A stretch of DNA of 64,000 bases from Microlunatus speluncae (GTDB lineage: Bacteria; Actinomycetota; Actinomycetes; Propionibacteriales; Propionibacteriaceae), in assembly GCF_009299835.1 (NCBI RefSeq), contig NZ_VKCZ01000021.1, positions 248,001 through 312,000 of the forward strand, read 5' to 3'. How positions within the stretch are numbered: position 1 is the stretch's first letter; the number at the start of each line of letters is the position of its first letter. Shown here one piece after another: positions 48,333 to 57,470 of this stretch. A program made the position numbers and the translations under genes. Under the pieces are notes generated by a model that saw only the letters and a list, made by a program, of their open reading frames with translations, was not told the DNA's origin and did no database searches.

Positions 48333-49538
48333 TCAGGTCTGGTCGGGTGACCAGTCCAGGACGCGGGCGCCGGCCTCGACCACCAGCCGGGTCGGGATCA
48401 GCCTGAGTACGGCGTTGCGGAGGAACTGCGGCAGGCCGCGGCCCAGGTCGGCGCCGAGCCGGCCGGTCTGCAGCGACCGCCGGGCGATCAGCCGGCCGCG
48501 CGGCCGGCGGACCTCGTCGTAGGCGGCGATCGCCGCCGCCAGCGAACCGCCGGCGGCGACCGGGACGCCGATCAGCGCGCCGACGCCGGCACCGTCCTCC
48601 AGGGACAGGTTGGCGCCCTGGCCCATCGTCGGCACCAGCGCGTGCGCCGCGTCGCCGGCCAGTACGGCTCGGCCGACCCGGTAGCTGGGGGCGCCGCCGG
48701 GCAGGTGGATCACGTCGTGCCGGAGCAGCCGCCCGGCCTCGGTCGCGGCAATGATCTCCCGGACGCCCGGGGACCAGCCGGCGAAGTGCGTCTGCGCCGC
48801 AGCGAGTTCGTCGTCGAACCGGGTCTGGGCCGGGGCGACGAAGTAGCCGTACCAATAGACCTCGCCGGCTCCGATCCGGACCGCGCCGAACTCCGTGTGC
48901 GGGCCCCACAGCTGGACGAACTCGTCGCCGACCAGCCCCGACCCGGTCGCACCGGCGTCGTTGATCACCGCGCGCCAGCAGGTCTTGCCGCTGTAGGCGA
49001 TCTCCACGCCCGGCAGCAGCCGGTCCCTGACCTTGCTGCCGACGCCGTCGGCGATCACCACCAGATCGGCCTCCGCCTGCTGCCGTTCGCCCGCGGCGTC
49101 GGCCCAGTGCACCGTGGCCCGGGCACCGTCCGGATCACCCGGCGCGACGTCGATCACGGTGCTGCCGAGCAGCACCGCGGCGCGATCCGGATCCCGCCGG
49201 ACTTCCTGCTCCAGCAAGGAAAGCAGCCGAGCCCGGTGCACCCCGACGACCCGATTGGTCGCGGCGAACCGCGGATCGTCGGCCGGCTGGCGCATCAGCC
49301 AGCGGCCGCGATGATCTTGCTGCCCGGTGATCGCTACCGGGTGCCCGGCCGCCCGGACCGCGTCGGCAAGCCCCAGCCAGGTCAGCGCGGCCAGCCCGTT
49401 CCGGCTGATCGCGAGTCCGGCCCCGATCTCGGCCAGCACCGGCTGCCGCTCGGCCACGGTCACCCGCCAGCCGGCCCGGAGCAGGGCGACGGCCGCGGCC
49501 AGGCCGGCGATCCCGCCGCCGGCCACGAATGCCTCCAC
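48333..49538 (-). CDS. FAD-dependent monooxygenase (PHBH family)
   Basis: Group A flavin monooxygenase of 401 residues, with dinucleotide motif FVAGGGIAGLAAAVALLRAGWRVTVAER, the DG motif LVVIADGVGSKVRDRLLP, and GDAAHALVPTMGQGANLSLEDGAGV. These enzymes hydroxylate aromatics or polyketides with NAD(P)H; substrate unknown. GTG 49538 gives the proper N-terminus and has AGGAGG 5 bases upstream; the frame is open further, but that part is not homologous. It is divergent from the APC permease. Confidence 0.92.
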   Translation of the reverse strand: MEAFVAGGGIAGLAAAVALLRAGWRVTVAERQPVLAEIGAGLAISRNGLAALTWLGLADAVRAAGHPVAITGQQDHRGRWLMRQPADDPRFAATNRVVGVHRARLLSLLEQEVRRDPDRAAVLLGSTVIDVAPGDPDGARATVHWADAAGERQQAEADLVVIADGVGSKVRDRLLPGVEIAYSGKTCWRAVINDAGATGSGLVGDEFVQLWGPHTEFGAVRIGAGEVYWYGYFVAPAQTRFDDELAAAQTHFAGWSPGVREIIAATEAGRLLRHDVIHLPGGAPSYRVGRAVLAGDAAHALVPTMGQGANLSLEDGAGVGALIGVPVAAGGSLAAAIAAYDEVRRPRGRLIARRSLQTGRLGADLGRGLPQFLRNAVLRLIPTRLVVEAGARVLDWSPDQT

Positions 49539-49690
49539 AGGCCCTCCTGCGCTCGATCGGACCCCCACGGTACGGGGCCGCGGTCCGGCGCGGTCTCTTG
49601 TGCCCCGACCACGCCATCGGCCAGAGTAGGGAGACTTGCAGCCCCGCGGGGCTGCGCAGGGTGGAGACTCAAGGTGGAGGAGCGATCGAG

Positions 49691-51148
49691 ATGGCGGACC
49701 CGACGACATCCCCGGCCCAGACCCCCGAGGGTCAGCCCGAACTGAAGCGGGTGATCGGGCCGAAGCTGTTGCTGCTGTTCATCGTCGGCGACATCCTCGG
49801 CACCGGGATCTACGCGGTCACCGGCAACGTGGCCAAGGAGGTCGGCGGCCTGGTCTGGGCGCCGTTCCTGGTGGCCTTCCTCGTCGCCACGATCACCGCC
49901 TTCTCCTATCTGGAGTTGGTCACCAAGTATCCGCAGGCGGCCGGCGCGGCGCTCTACACGCACAAGGCGTTCGGCCTGCACTTCGCCACCTTCCTGGTGG
50001 CGTTCACCGTGATGTGTTCCGGCATCACCTCGGCCTCGACAGCCGCCCGCGCCTTCGCCGCCAACCTGGAGGCGATGGTCAACGTCTTCCGCGAGACGGC
50101 CGCGCTGGAGCCGATCGACGCCAGCAGCGGCATGATCACCTTCCTGGCGATCTGCTTCATGGCGCTGATCCTGTTGATCAATCTGCGCGGGGTCGCCGAG
50201 GGTGTTTACACCAACATCGTGCTCACCTGCATCGAGCTGTCCGGCCTGGTGCTCGTGATCTTGATCGGCCTGTTCGCGCTCGGCCAGGGCAAGGCCGACT
50301 TCTCCCGGGTGGTGATGTTCGAGGACCCGAAGGACAAGGGGATCTTCCTCGCCGTCACGGCCGGCACCACGCTCGCCTTCTTCGCCATGGTGGGCTTCGA
50401 GGACTCGGTCAACATGGCCGAGGAGACGAAGAACCCGTCCGAGATCTTCCCCAAGATCCTGCTCACCGGCCTGTCGATCACCGGCGTGATCTACGTGCTG
50501 GTCTCGATCAGCGCGGTCGCGATCGTGCCGATCGGCGAACTGACCCAGGGCGACACGCCACTGCTGCTCGTGGTCCAGCAGGGCGCTCCGGGCCTGCCGT
50601 TCGACAAGATCTTCCCGTTGATCAGCATGTTCGCCGTCGCCAACTCCGCCTTGATCAACATGATGATGGCCAGCCGGCTGCTCTACGGCATGGCCAACCA
50701 GCGGGTGCTGCCGCCGATCTTCGGCCGGGTGTTGCCCGGTCGCCGTACGCCGTGGGTGTCGATCCTGGTCACCACCGCCATCTCGATCGGCCTGATCACC
50801 TTCGTCGGCGGCATCAGCGACCTCGGCGGCACCACCGCCCTGCTGCTGCTCGCGGTCTTCACGGTCGTCAACATCGCCTGTCTGGTGCTGCGACGCCCGC
50901 GCGGCAGCGTTTCGCACAAGCACTTCCGGGCCCCGACCGTGCTCCCGATCCTCGGCGCCCTGTTCTGCGCCTTCCTGGTCGGCCCGTGGACCGGCCGCAA
51001 CCCGGCCCAGTACGGAATCGCCGGCGTCCTGATCGCCATCGGCATCGTCCTCTGGGCGATCACCTGGTTCATCAACCGCGCCATCTACGCCCGAAAGACC
51101 TACCTGAAGGACCCCGAAGCCCTCGACACCGACGGCCCCCAGAACTAG
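49691..51148 (+). CDS. APC-family amino acid permease
   Basis: This integral membrane transporter has 485 residues and about twelve helices. Family motifs are LLLFIVGDILGTGIYAVTG (helix 1 unwound region), AAGAALYTHKAFG and FAMVGFEDSVNMAEETKNPS (helix 6-7 signature), typical of amino acid/polyamine/organocation permeases. Substrate unknown. GGAGGAG lies 8 bases before ATG 49691; the open frame continues upstream without homology. The stop is followed by a repeat-rich convergent gap. Confidence 0.92.
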   Translation: MADPTTSPAQTPEGQPELKRVIGPKLLLLFIVGDILGTGIYAVTGNVAKEVGGLVWAPFLVAFLVATITAFSYLELVTKYPQAAGAALYTHKAFGLHFATFLVAFTVMCSGITSASTAARAFAANLEAMVNVFRETAALEPIDASSGMITFLAICFMALILLINLRGVAEGVYTNIVLTCIELSGLVLVILIGLFALGQGKADFSRVVMFEDPKDKGIFLAVTAGTTLAFFAMVGFEDSVNMAEETKNPSEIFPKILLTGLSITGVIYVLVSISAVAIVPIGELTQGDTPLLLVVQQGAPGLPFDKIFPLISMFAVANSALINMMMASRLLYGMANQRVLPPIFGRVLPGRRTPWVSILVTTAISIGLITFVGGISDLGGTTALLLLAVFTVVNIACLVLRRPRGSVSHKHFRAPTVLPILGALFCAFLVGPWTGRNPAQYGIAGVLIAIGIVLWAITWFINRAIYARKTYLKDPEALDTDGPQN

Positions 51149-51208
51149 CCCCGCCGGTAGTTCGGAGCCGGCGCCGGCTGAGCGCTCGGTAATTCTGGAG
51201 ACGGGCCA

Positions 51209-51521
51209 CGCGACCGCAGTCGGCGCGCGCGACCGCTGCAAGGGTCGCGCGGGCCGGTAGCGGTCGCGGGGCGGTGGATCCGCATCGCGGTGCTGACCCG
51301 GGCTTGTTCCGTTCCCTGAGCCTGTCGAAGGGCAGGCCAGATTGTGCCGCTACGCCGGGTTCCGGCCTGACAGCCGGGGGAAAGACAAAAACGCATCAAG
51401 CACGGGCTGGATTCGCGGTCGGTGGGAATCGCGGCCGGGCGTCGGTCGGGAGCACGCCGACGCGACTGCTATCGGCGCGCGCGAACGCTGCAATCGTCGC
51501 GCGGGCTGGTAGCGGTCGCGG
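51209..51521. repeat. 61-bp direct repeats flanking composite module (copy C)
   Basis: A 61-base GC-rich sequence at 51209-51269 (CGCGACCGCAGTCGGCGCGC...) recurs at 51461-51521 with 7 differences. Between them are the dispersed element (51310-51332) and the composite module with GGCAGGCCAG and AAAGACAAAAACGCATCAAG to about 51450. The whole gap 51149-51543 shows nothing coding. Confidence 0.85.
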
Positions 51522-51543
51522 CGAGGCCGCCTGACCCTGGGGG

Positions 51544-54054
51544 TCAGTGCGGGAGGGAGTTGGCGGGTTCGGGGCGGGGCGGGGTGGTGGCGGCCGGGAC
51601 GGTGGCGGTGATCAGGGTGCCGTCGGGGCGCTTCTCACCGGTACGCAGGCGGGGGTTCTCGGTCAGCCGAGGGCCCTGGCCATCGAGCGGGACCGACACC
51701 GGGCCGGTCCGGTCGACCAAGATCGTCTTGCCCCGGACCACGACGTCGGCGTGCTCCCCCTCTTCGACGGAGAACGTCATTCGATCATGGTCGAGCTCGA
51801 CCCGGAGCCGGGTGCCGCGGACGGTCACCCGGAAGGTCAGCGAGGTCCAGTCGTCGGGCAGTCGCGGGTCGAAGGTGATCGTCCCGTTGTAGTCCCGCAT
51901 GCCGCCGAACCCGTAGATCAACGCCGCCCAGACGCCGCCGGTGGAGGCGACGTGCACTCCGTCGGTGGTGTTGCCGTGCAGGTCGGCAAGGTCTACGTAC
52001 AAGGCATTGTGGAAGTAGCGCAACGCCAGCTCGTGATAGCCGACCTCGGCCGCGATGATCGACTGCACCACCCCGGACAGGGTCGAGTCGCCGGTGGTGA
52101 TCGGGTCGTAGTAGTCGAAGTCGGCCCGCTTCTGCTCCAGCGTGAAATGATCACCCTGCAGGAACAGGGCGAGCACCACGTCGGCCTGCTTCAGCACCTG
52201 GAAGCGATAGATCACCAGCGGGTGGTAGTGCAGCAGCAGCGGCCGCTTGTCCTTCGGCGTGTGTTCCAGATCCCACACCTCGCGGTCCAGGAAATGCGCG
52301 TCCTGCGGGTGGATCCCGATCACCGGGTCGTACGGAATCGCCATCGCGGTGGCGGCTTCCTCCCAGTCGTCCGCCTCGGTCGGATCAAGATCGCAGCGCA
52401 GCATCAGCCGGCGGTACGCCTGCTCGTCGGTGGCCGCCAACTGACGGACCACTTCGGCGGCCTTGCGCAGGTTGAACCGGGCCATCACGTTGGTGAACAG
52501 GTTGTCGTTGACCACCGTGGTGTATTCGTCCGGGCCGGTGACGCCGTGGATGTGGAACGTCTTGAACCCGTTCTCCCGCCAGAAGCCCAGGTCGTAGAAC
52601 ATCCGGGCCGTCTCGACCAGGATGTCGACGCCCTCCCGGCGCAGGAAGTCCTCGTCGCCGGAGGCCGCCACGTACTTGCACAGGGCGTACGAGATGTCGG
52701 CGTCGATGTGATACTGCGCCGTCCCGGCCGCGTAGTAGGCCGAGGCCTCCTCCCCGTTGATCGTCCGCCACGGGTAGAGCGCGCCGCGCTGGGCCAGTTC
52801 CTTCGATCGCCGCCGGGCCGCGTCCAGCATGTTGAACCGGAACCGCAGGTTGCTCCGCGCCGCCCACGGGTTGGTGTAGGTGAGGAACGGCATCACGTAG
52901 ATCTCGGTGTCCCAGAAGTAGTGACCGCCGTAGCCGGAGCCGGTCATCCCCTTCGCCGGCACCCCCGACTGCTCGGAGCGGGCGGTCGCCTGGGCGATCT
53001 GGAACAGGTTCCAGCGGATCGCCTGCTGCAGCGCCGGAAATCCGGGCAGCTCGACATCGGACCGCTTCCAGAAGTCGTCCAGCCAGGCTCGCTGATCGTC
53101 CAGCTGGGTCTCGACGCCGTGCTCCTTGACCCGGTCCAGCGTCCGCCGGCAGCGGTCGACCAACTCGCGGACCGGCACCCCCCGGGAGGTGTGGTACGCG
53201 ACGATCTTGGTCACCTTGATCGGCACGCCCGGCTCGGCGTCGATCCGGAACACCATCTTGCCGGTGTCCTCGTCGGCGTGGATCAGCTCCTCGGTCTCGC
53301 ACTCGGTGTCGATCACGTGATCGGTGCCGGTGGCCAGGGTCATGCCGGAGTTGGCACAGCGGTAACCGAGGATGATCCGCCGGTCGCCACACCAGTGCGA
53401 CTGCGGCAGCAGCACCCGCTCGTCGAACTCCGAGGCCCGGCGCGGATCGACGCCCTCGCCCATCGCCGCGGCGCGGACGTGATACTCGTCCTTGCCGTCC
53501 TGGCGGTTGAGTGTCTGGGACGAGATCACCACCGGCGCGGCCTGGTCCAGCAGCGTGATCTCGATCGTCATGATCGCCAGATGCCGCTGGGTGAAGGACA
53601 CCATCCGGGTCGACTCGACCCGGACCCGTTTCCCCGCCGGGGTGCGCCAGATGACGCTGCGGCGCAGCACGCCGTCGCGGAAGTCCAGGGTGCGCTGATA
53701 GTGCTCGAGATCGGCGACCGAGAGCAGCAGCGGCTCGTCGTCGACGTAGAGCTTCATCACCTTGTTGTCGGGCGCGTTGACGATGGTCTGCCCGACCCGG
53801 GCGAAGCCGAACGCCTCCTCGGCATGCCGGATCGGCCAGGTCTCGTGGAACCCGTTGATGAAGGTGCCGTGGGCGTGGGCGTCGCGGCCCTCCTCAACGT
53901 TGCCGCGCAACCCGAGGTAGCCGTTGCCGACTGCGAACAGCGTCTCGGTCAGGCCGAGATCGTGGACGCTGTAGGCGTTCTCGGTGAGCGCCCACTCGTC
54001 CACGCCGAATCGAGTCCGGTCCAACGGATCGGACTCACTGAAGTGCTTGATCAT
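51544..54054 (-). CDS. GH65-family disaccharide phosphorylase
   Basis: The 836-residue enzyme has the GH65 N-terminal beta-sandwich (ETLFAVGNGYLGLRGNVEEG), then the (alpha/alpha)6 barrel with the catalytic Glu in VTGPDEYTTVVNDN (about residue 510), and the phosphate-site region VIYRFQVLKQADVVLALFLQG. These proteins phosphorolyse maltose, trehalose, kojibiose or nigerose to beta-glucose 1-phosphate. Coupling to a beta-phosphoglucomutase gene (ATGA overlap at 54051-54054) fits that role. Which disaccharide cannot be read by eye. Confidence 0.93.
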   Translation of the reverse strand: MIKHFSESDPLDRTRFGVDEWALTENAYSVHDLGLTETLFAVGNGYLGLRGNVEEGRDAHAHGTFINGFHETWPIRHAEEAFGFARVGQTIVNAPDNKVMKLYVDDEPLLLSVADLEHYQRTLDFRDGVLRRSVIWRTPAGKRVRVESTRMVSFTQRHLAIMTIEITLLDQAAPVVISSQTLNRQDGKDEYHVRAAAMGEGVDPRRASEFDERVLLPQSHWCGDRRIILGYRCANSGMTLATGTDHVIDTECETEELIHADEDTGKMVFRIDAEPGVPIKVTKIVAYHTSRGVPVRELVDRCRRTLDRVKEHGVETQLDDQRAWLDDFWKRSDVELPGFPALQQAIRWNLFQIAQATARSEQSGVPAKGMTGSGYGGHYFWDTEIYVMPFLTYTNPWAARSNLRFRFNMLDAARRRSKELAQRGALYPWRTINGEEASAYYAAGTAQYHIDADISYALCKYVAASGDEDFLRREGVDILVETARMFYDLGFWRENGFKTFHIHGVTGPDEYTTVVNDNLFTNVMARFNLRKAAEVVRQLAATDEQAYRRLMLRCDLDPTEADDWEEAATAMAIPYDPVIGIHPQDAHFLDREVWDLEHTPKDKRPLLLHYHPLVIYRFQVLKQADVVLALFLQGDHFTLEQKRADFDYYDPITTGDSTLSGVVQSIIAAEVGYHELALRYFHNALYVDLADLHGNTTDGVHVASTGGVWAALIYGFGGMRDYNGTITFDPRLPDDWTSLTFRVTVRGTRLRVELDHDRMTFSVEEGEHADVVVRGKTILVDRTGPVSVPLDGQGPRLTENPRLRTGEKRPDGTLITATVPAATTPPRPEPANSLPH

Positions 54055-54806
54055 TCCTTGACTAGCTCCGCAAGATCCGCGACCACCAGATCGGCTCCGG
54101 CCGCGTGCAGACGCTCCGGACCGACCCCGCGGTCTACCCCGATCACGAGTCCGAATCCCCCGGCGCATCCGGCCTGGACGCCCGAGATGGCGTCCTCGAT
54201 CACGATACTGCGATTGACCGGTGCGCCGAGTCGACGCGCCGCGAATTCGAACGTGTCGGGCGCCGGTTTCCCCGGCAGCCCCTCGGCCGCCGCGACCGTG
54301 CCGTCGACGACCAGCGAGAACCGGTCGGCCAGCCCGGCCGCGTCGAGCACGGCGGCCGCGTTCTTGGAGGAGGAGACCACGGCCAGCGCGGGGGCGCCGT
54401 CGCGCAGCTCGTCCAGCAACTCGAGCGACCCGGCGTAGGGCTGCACGCCATCGGTGGCCAGGACGGCCGCGAACAGGTCGTTCTTCCGGTTACCGAGCCC
54501 GCAGACCGTCTCGGCCTCCGGCGAATCGTCCGGTGTCCCCTCCGGCAGGTCGATGCCGCGGGACTTCAGGAACGACCGCACGCCCTCGTAGCGCGGCTTC
54601 CCGTCGACATAGTCGAAATAGTCGTTGTCGGTGTACGGCTCCGCCACGCCGCGACCGGCCAGGAACTCCGAGAACATCCGCTCCCACGCGCGCATGTGCA
54701 CCTCGGCGGTCGGCGTCAGCACGCCGTCGAGGTCGAAGAGCACGGCCGCATAGCCGTGGAGGTCGACGCCAGGCGGGTGGTGGCCTGCGGAAACGGGGGA
54801 ACTCAC
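54051..54806 (-). CDS. Beta-phosphoglucomutase-like HAD hydrolase
   Basis: HAD-family, 251 residues, with nucleophile VLFDLDGVLTPTAEVHMRAW (Asp-x-Asp), cap region YFDYVDGKPRYEGVRSFLKSRG (the substrate loop of beta-PGM), VVSSSKNAAAVL (Ser) and GKPAPDTFEFAARRLG plus VIEDAISGVQAG. It converts beta-glucose 1-phosphate to glucose 6-phosphate, the product of its translationally coupled GH65 neighbour. The GTG at 54806 has TACGCT 6 bases upstream, a leaderless start. Confidence 0.92.
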   Translation of the reverse strand: MSSPVSAGHHPPGVDLHGYAAVLFDLDGVLTPTAEVHMRAWERMFSEFLAGRGVAEPYTDNDYFDYVDGKPRYEGVRSFLKSRGIDLPEGTPDDSPEAETVCGLGNRKNDLFAAVLATDGVQPYAGSLELLDELRDGAPALAVVSSSKNAAAVLDAAGLADRFSLVVDGTVAAAEGLPGKPAPDTFEFAARRLGAPVNRSIVIEDAISGVQAGCAGGFGLVIGVDRGVGPERLHAAGADLVVADLAELVKE

Positions 54807-54810
54807 CGCG

Positions 54811-55833
54811 CTAGCGTAACGACTCCGGCGAACGGTGTCCCACGGCCGGGAAGACGGCGCCTCGGGGTGTCCAGTCCTTGGGCAGGACGGCGCGGATCTC
54901 GCCGACCGGAGCGCCGTGGCCGAGGACCGCGGGCCGGGCCTGCTGGCGTACGGTCTCGTGGTCGAAGCCGAGCCGGAGCAGCAGCTCGGCCAGCAGCACC
55001 GGCCGGGCCCGCTGCGACCCGTCGTTGATCTTGATCGCGATCCCCCGGCCGTCCGGCAGGCCGGCGGCATAGACCGCCTCGGCACCGCTCTTGGCGACCA
55101 GGCCGGGGACCGCCTGGTGCAGCGCATACTCGTCCCGGTGAGTGCCGGAGACCCATTGCGGATGAGCACGGATCGCCTCGGCCACCCGAGCCTCCGGTGA
55201 TCTTCCGGTCGCCCCGGCGATCCGGCCGAACGCGCGGGCCAGCCCGGTCAGCGTGACGGCGACCAACGGCGCACCGCAGCCGTCGATGGCAACGGCCGCG
55301 GGCCGATCTCCGGTCAGGTCGGCAATGGCGGCCAGAATCCCTTGCTGTACGGGATGTCCAGGGTCGAGGTAGTCCTCGATCGGCCAGTCGTTGATCATGG
55401 CCGTGGTGATCATGCCGGCGTGCTTGCCGGAGCAGTTCATGGTGATCGGCCGTTGGGTGCGACCGGCCACGATCTCGGCCAGCCGGGCCTCGTCGTCGAT
55501 CGGCCAGTCGGGCGGGGTCTGCAGTGCGTCCTCGGTCAGCCGGGAGCGGGCCAGCATCGCCCGTACGCCATCGACGTGGAACGGCTCGCCGGTATGGGAG
55601 CCGCAGGTCAGTGCCAGCAGCTCACCGGTCAGGTCGAGCCCGAGCCGGACCATGCCCACCGCCTGCAGCGGCTTGGACGCGCTGCGCGGGAAGAACGGCG
55701 ACGCCACGTCGCCGAGGCCGGCGACCAACGACCCGTCGGGCGCGGTGATCGCGATCCGGCCGTGGTGGACGCTCTCCACGAAGCCGCTGCGGACCACCTC
55801 GACAACGACCGGATCCGACCCGAGTGAACTCAC
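54811..55833 (-). CDS. L-asparaginase, Rhizobium-type (asparaginase II)
   Basis: The 340-residue protein belongs to the rhizobial-type asparaginase II family: VVRSGFVESVHHGRIAIT, FFPRSASKPLQAVGMV (Ser-x-x-Lys catalytic pair), LTCGSHTGEPFH, MNCSGKHAGMI and DGCGAPL. It hydrolyses asparagine to aspartate and ammonia and is unrelated to the E. coli AnsA/B fold. TACCCT lies 7 bases before the GTG start. Only 4 bases separate its stop from the downstream beta-PGM gene, but that gene has its own promoter. Confidence 0.9.
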   Translation of the reverse strand: MSSLGSDPVVVEVVRSGFVESVHHGRIAITAPDGSLVAGLGDVASPFFPRSASKPLQAVGMVRLGLDLTGELLALTCGSHTGEPFHVDGVRAMLARSRLTEDALQTPPDWPIDDEARLAEIVAGRTQRPITMNCSGKHAGMITTAMINDWPIEDYLDPGHPVQQGILAAIADLTGDRPAAVAIDGCGAPLVAVTLTGLARAFGRIAGATGRSPEARVAEAIRAHPQWVSGTHRDEYALHQAVPGLVAKSGAEAVYAAGLPDGRGIAIKINDGSQRARPVLLAELLLRLGFDHETVRQQARPAVLGHGAPVGEIRAVLPKDWTPRGAVFPAVGHRSPESLR

Positions 55834-55883
55834 CAGGCCGAGGGTAGTGGCCGGGCGCCTCGGATCTCGGCACCGGCCCCGCG

Positions 55884-56855
55884 TCAGAGCCGGGCGCGGA
55901 CGTGCAGGCCGACCTCGGGATCCACCAGGGCCTCCTGGCTCGCGGCGATCTCGACCTCGCCGCCGACGATCAGCGCGGCATCGATCGGCACGTTGCGCTT
56001 GACCAGGCCGAGCGCGATCGGGCCGAGCTCGTGGTGCCGGGCCGAACTGCCGGCGAAACCGACCTGGCGGCCGTCCAGCAGCAGCGGGTCACCGGTTGCG
56101 GGCAGCTCGTTGACGCTGCCGTCGAGGTGCAGCAGTGCGAGCCGGCGCGGCGGCCGGCCCAGCGTATGCACCCGGGCCACCGTCTCCTGGCCGCGGTAAC
56201 AGCCCTTGTCCAGGTGCACCGCGACCCCGAGCAGACCGAGCTCGTTCGGGATCGCCCGCTGGTCGGTGTCCAGGCCGAACCGCGGCACGCCGGCCGCGAT
56301 CCGCCGGGCCTCGTACGCCCACATCCCGGCCCGGTCACGGTCGGCCAGCAGCGCGGGCACCGCCTCCCGGGCCAGGAACAACTCGCGTCCGCCGAGCGAG
56401 TCCTCGCCGGCCCGGGTCGCGACCGCCGGGGCAGCCGGCAACTCGAGCGCCGCCGGGGCCCAGACCAGGCCGAACTCGGCCGACCGGTCGGCCACCTCGA
56501 CCCGCATCATGAACCGCATCCGGTCCAGCCACTCGGCCGCGGCCGCGCCCGCGCCGGGCTCGGTGTGCGCCCAGAAGGTGGTGCCGTCGTCGACGCCGTA
56601 GAGAACGTGCTCGAGGTGTCCCTGCGGATCCAGCACCAGCGTCGTGGTGCCGACTCCGGCAGCCAGGTGTTCCAGATGCTGGGTGGTCAGCGAGTGCAGC
56701 CAGGTCAGCCGGTCCGGACCGGTGATCGTGACGACGTCGCGGTGCGACAGGTCGACCAGGGCCGAGCCCTGCTCCAACTGCCGCTGCTCCCGCATCGGGT
56801 CGCCGTAATGCCAGACCGCACCCTGATCCGGACCTTCCGTCACCTCAACGCTCAC
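55884..56855 (-). CDS. ygfZ: YgfZ/GcvT-domain folate-binding protein
   Basis: YgfZ (COG0354) is a tetrahydrofolate-binding protein assisting Fe-S cluster enzymes. The 323-residue sequence has the GcvT-like N-terminal fold (ALVDLSHRDVVTITGPDRLTWLHSLTTQ) and the invariant motif KGCYRGQETVAR with the functional Cys. The C-terminal barrel matches the family. TACGCT lies 6 bases before the GTG start (leaderless). Confidence 0.93.
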   Translation of the reverse strand: MSVEVTEGPDQGAVWHYGDPMREQRQLEQGSALVDLSHRDVVTITGPDRLTWLHSLTTQHLEHLAAGVGTTTLVLDPQGHLEHVLYGVDDGTTFWAHTEPGAGAAAAEWLDRMRFMMRVEVADRSAEFGLVWAPAALELPAAPAVATRAGEDSLGGRELFLAREAVPALLADRDRAGMWAYEARRIAAGVPRFGLDTDQRAIPNELGLLGVAVHLDKGCYRGQETVARVHTLGRPPRRLALLHLDGSVNELPATGDPLLLDGRQVGFAGSSARHHELGPIALGLVKRNVPIDAALIVGGEVEIAASQEALVDPEVGLHVRARL

Positions 56856-56909
56856 CGGTCCAGCGTATGCCCGGCCTCGTCGAGCCGGAACATCGTCTTG
56901 ATCACCCCT

Positions 56910-56963
56910 CCGACTTGTCAGAACTGAGTTGTGCCATAGGGCTTCTCATTTCTGACAACTCGG
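56910..56963. repeat. Long hairpin, GAGTTGTCAGA family
   Basis: CCGACTTGTCAGAA (56910-56923) pairs with TTCTGACAACTCGG (56950-56963) except for one position. The left inner part CTGAGTTGTG matches the element at 62378, but the right inner part has diverged. It sits just after the nitrobindin stop. Confidence 0.75.
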
Positions 56964-56972
56964 CGGGTTGGG

Positions 56973-57467
56973 TCAGGCTCGGCGGAGGCGGGCCCAGATG
57001 TGGTTCTGCAGTTCGTGGCCGTTCGCGGCCTTGTCGAAGGTCCAGAGCAGCTCGCCGTCGACGTTGCCGTACAGGCGCTGGCCGGCCGTGTACTCCTCCG
57101 CGGTGGCGGTGCGGACGACGGCGTCGGTGGTGAGCTCGACCTTGGCTCCGGTGATCTTGCCGTACCAGACCTCGGCGTAACCGGTCGGATGGCAGAGGAC
57201 GACCTCGAGTGTGCCGTCGCCTTGCGGCCGCCAGAAGCCGGTCTCCATGCCCAGCGGGCGGATCGCCCGGCCGTCCTCGCCGACCTCGAAGGTCTGCGAC
57301 AGGTAGTGCAGGTAGTTGTCGCCGTTGTGGGCGAAGTCGACCTGCTGGCCGAAGTCGAAGTCCGCGGTGTCGGGATAGCTCCCCTTTCCGGAGCCCTCCC
57401 AACGACCGATCATCCAGGCAAGCCCGACCAGGTCGGGGTGCAAACCAGCCGGAATCTCAAAGGCCAT
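56973..57467 (-). CDS. Nitrobindin (FABP/THAP4-like heme-binding protein)
   Basis: A 164-residue beta-barrel of the nitrobindin family. It has the signature GRWEGSGKGSYP, LHYLSQTFEV and a C-terminal NHIWARLRR where the His is the axial heme ligand. Nitrobindins bind ferric heme and scavenge nitrogen oxides or isomerise peroxynitrite. The gene lies 3 bases after the small membrane protein, whose stop and this ATG share a TGATCA sequence. Confidence 0.92.
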   Translation of the reverse strand: MAFEIPAGLHPDLVGLAWMIGRWEGSGKGSYPDTADFDFGQQVDFAHNGDNYLHYLSQTFEVGEDGRAIRPLGMETGFWRPQGDGTLEVVLCHPTGYAEVWYGKITGAKVELTTDAVVRTATAEEYTAGQRLYGNVDGELLWTFDKAANGHELQNHIWARLRRA

Positions 57468-57470
57468 TGA

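Noticed and set aside
51547..54438. A 963-codon plus-strand frame opposite the GH65 gene
   Set aside because: Shadow frame. The minus strand encodes a full GH65 enzyme and its coupled HAD partner with all catalytic motifs.
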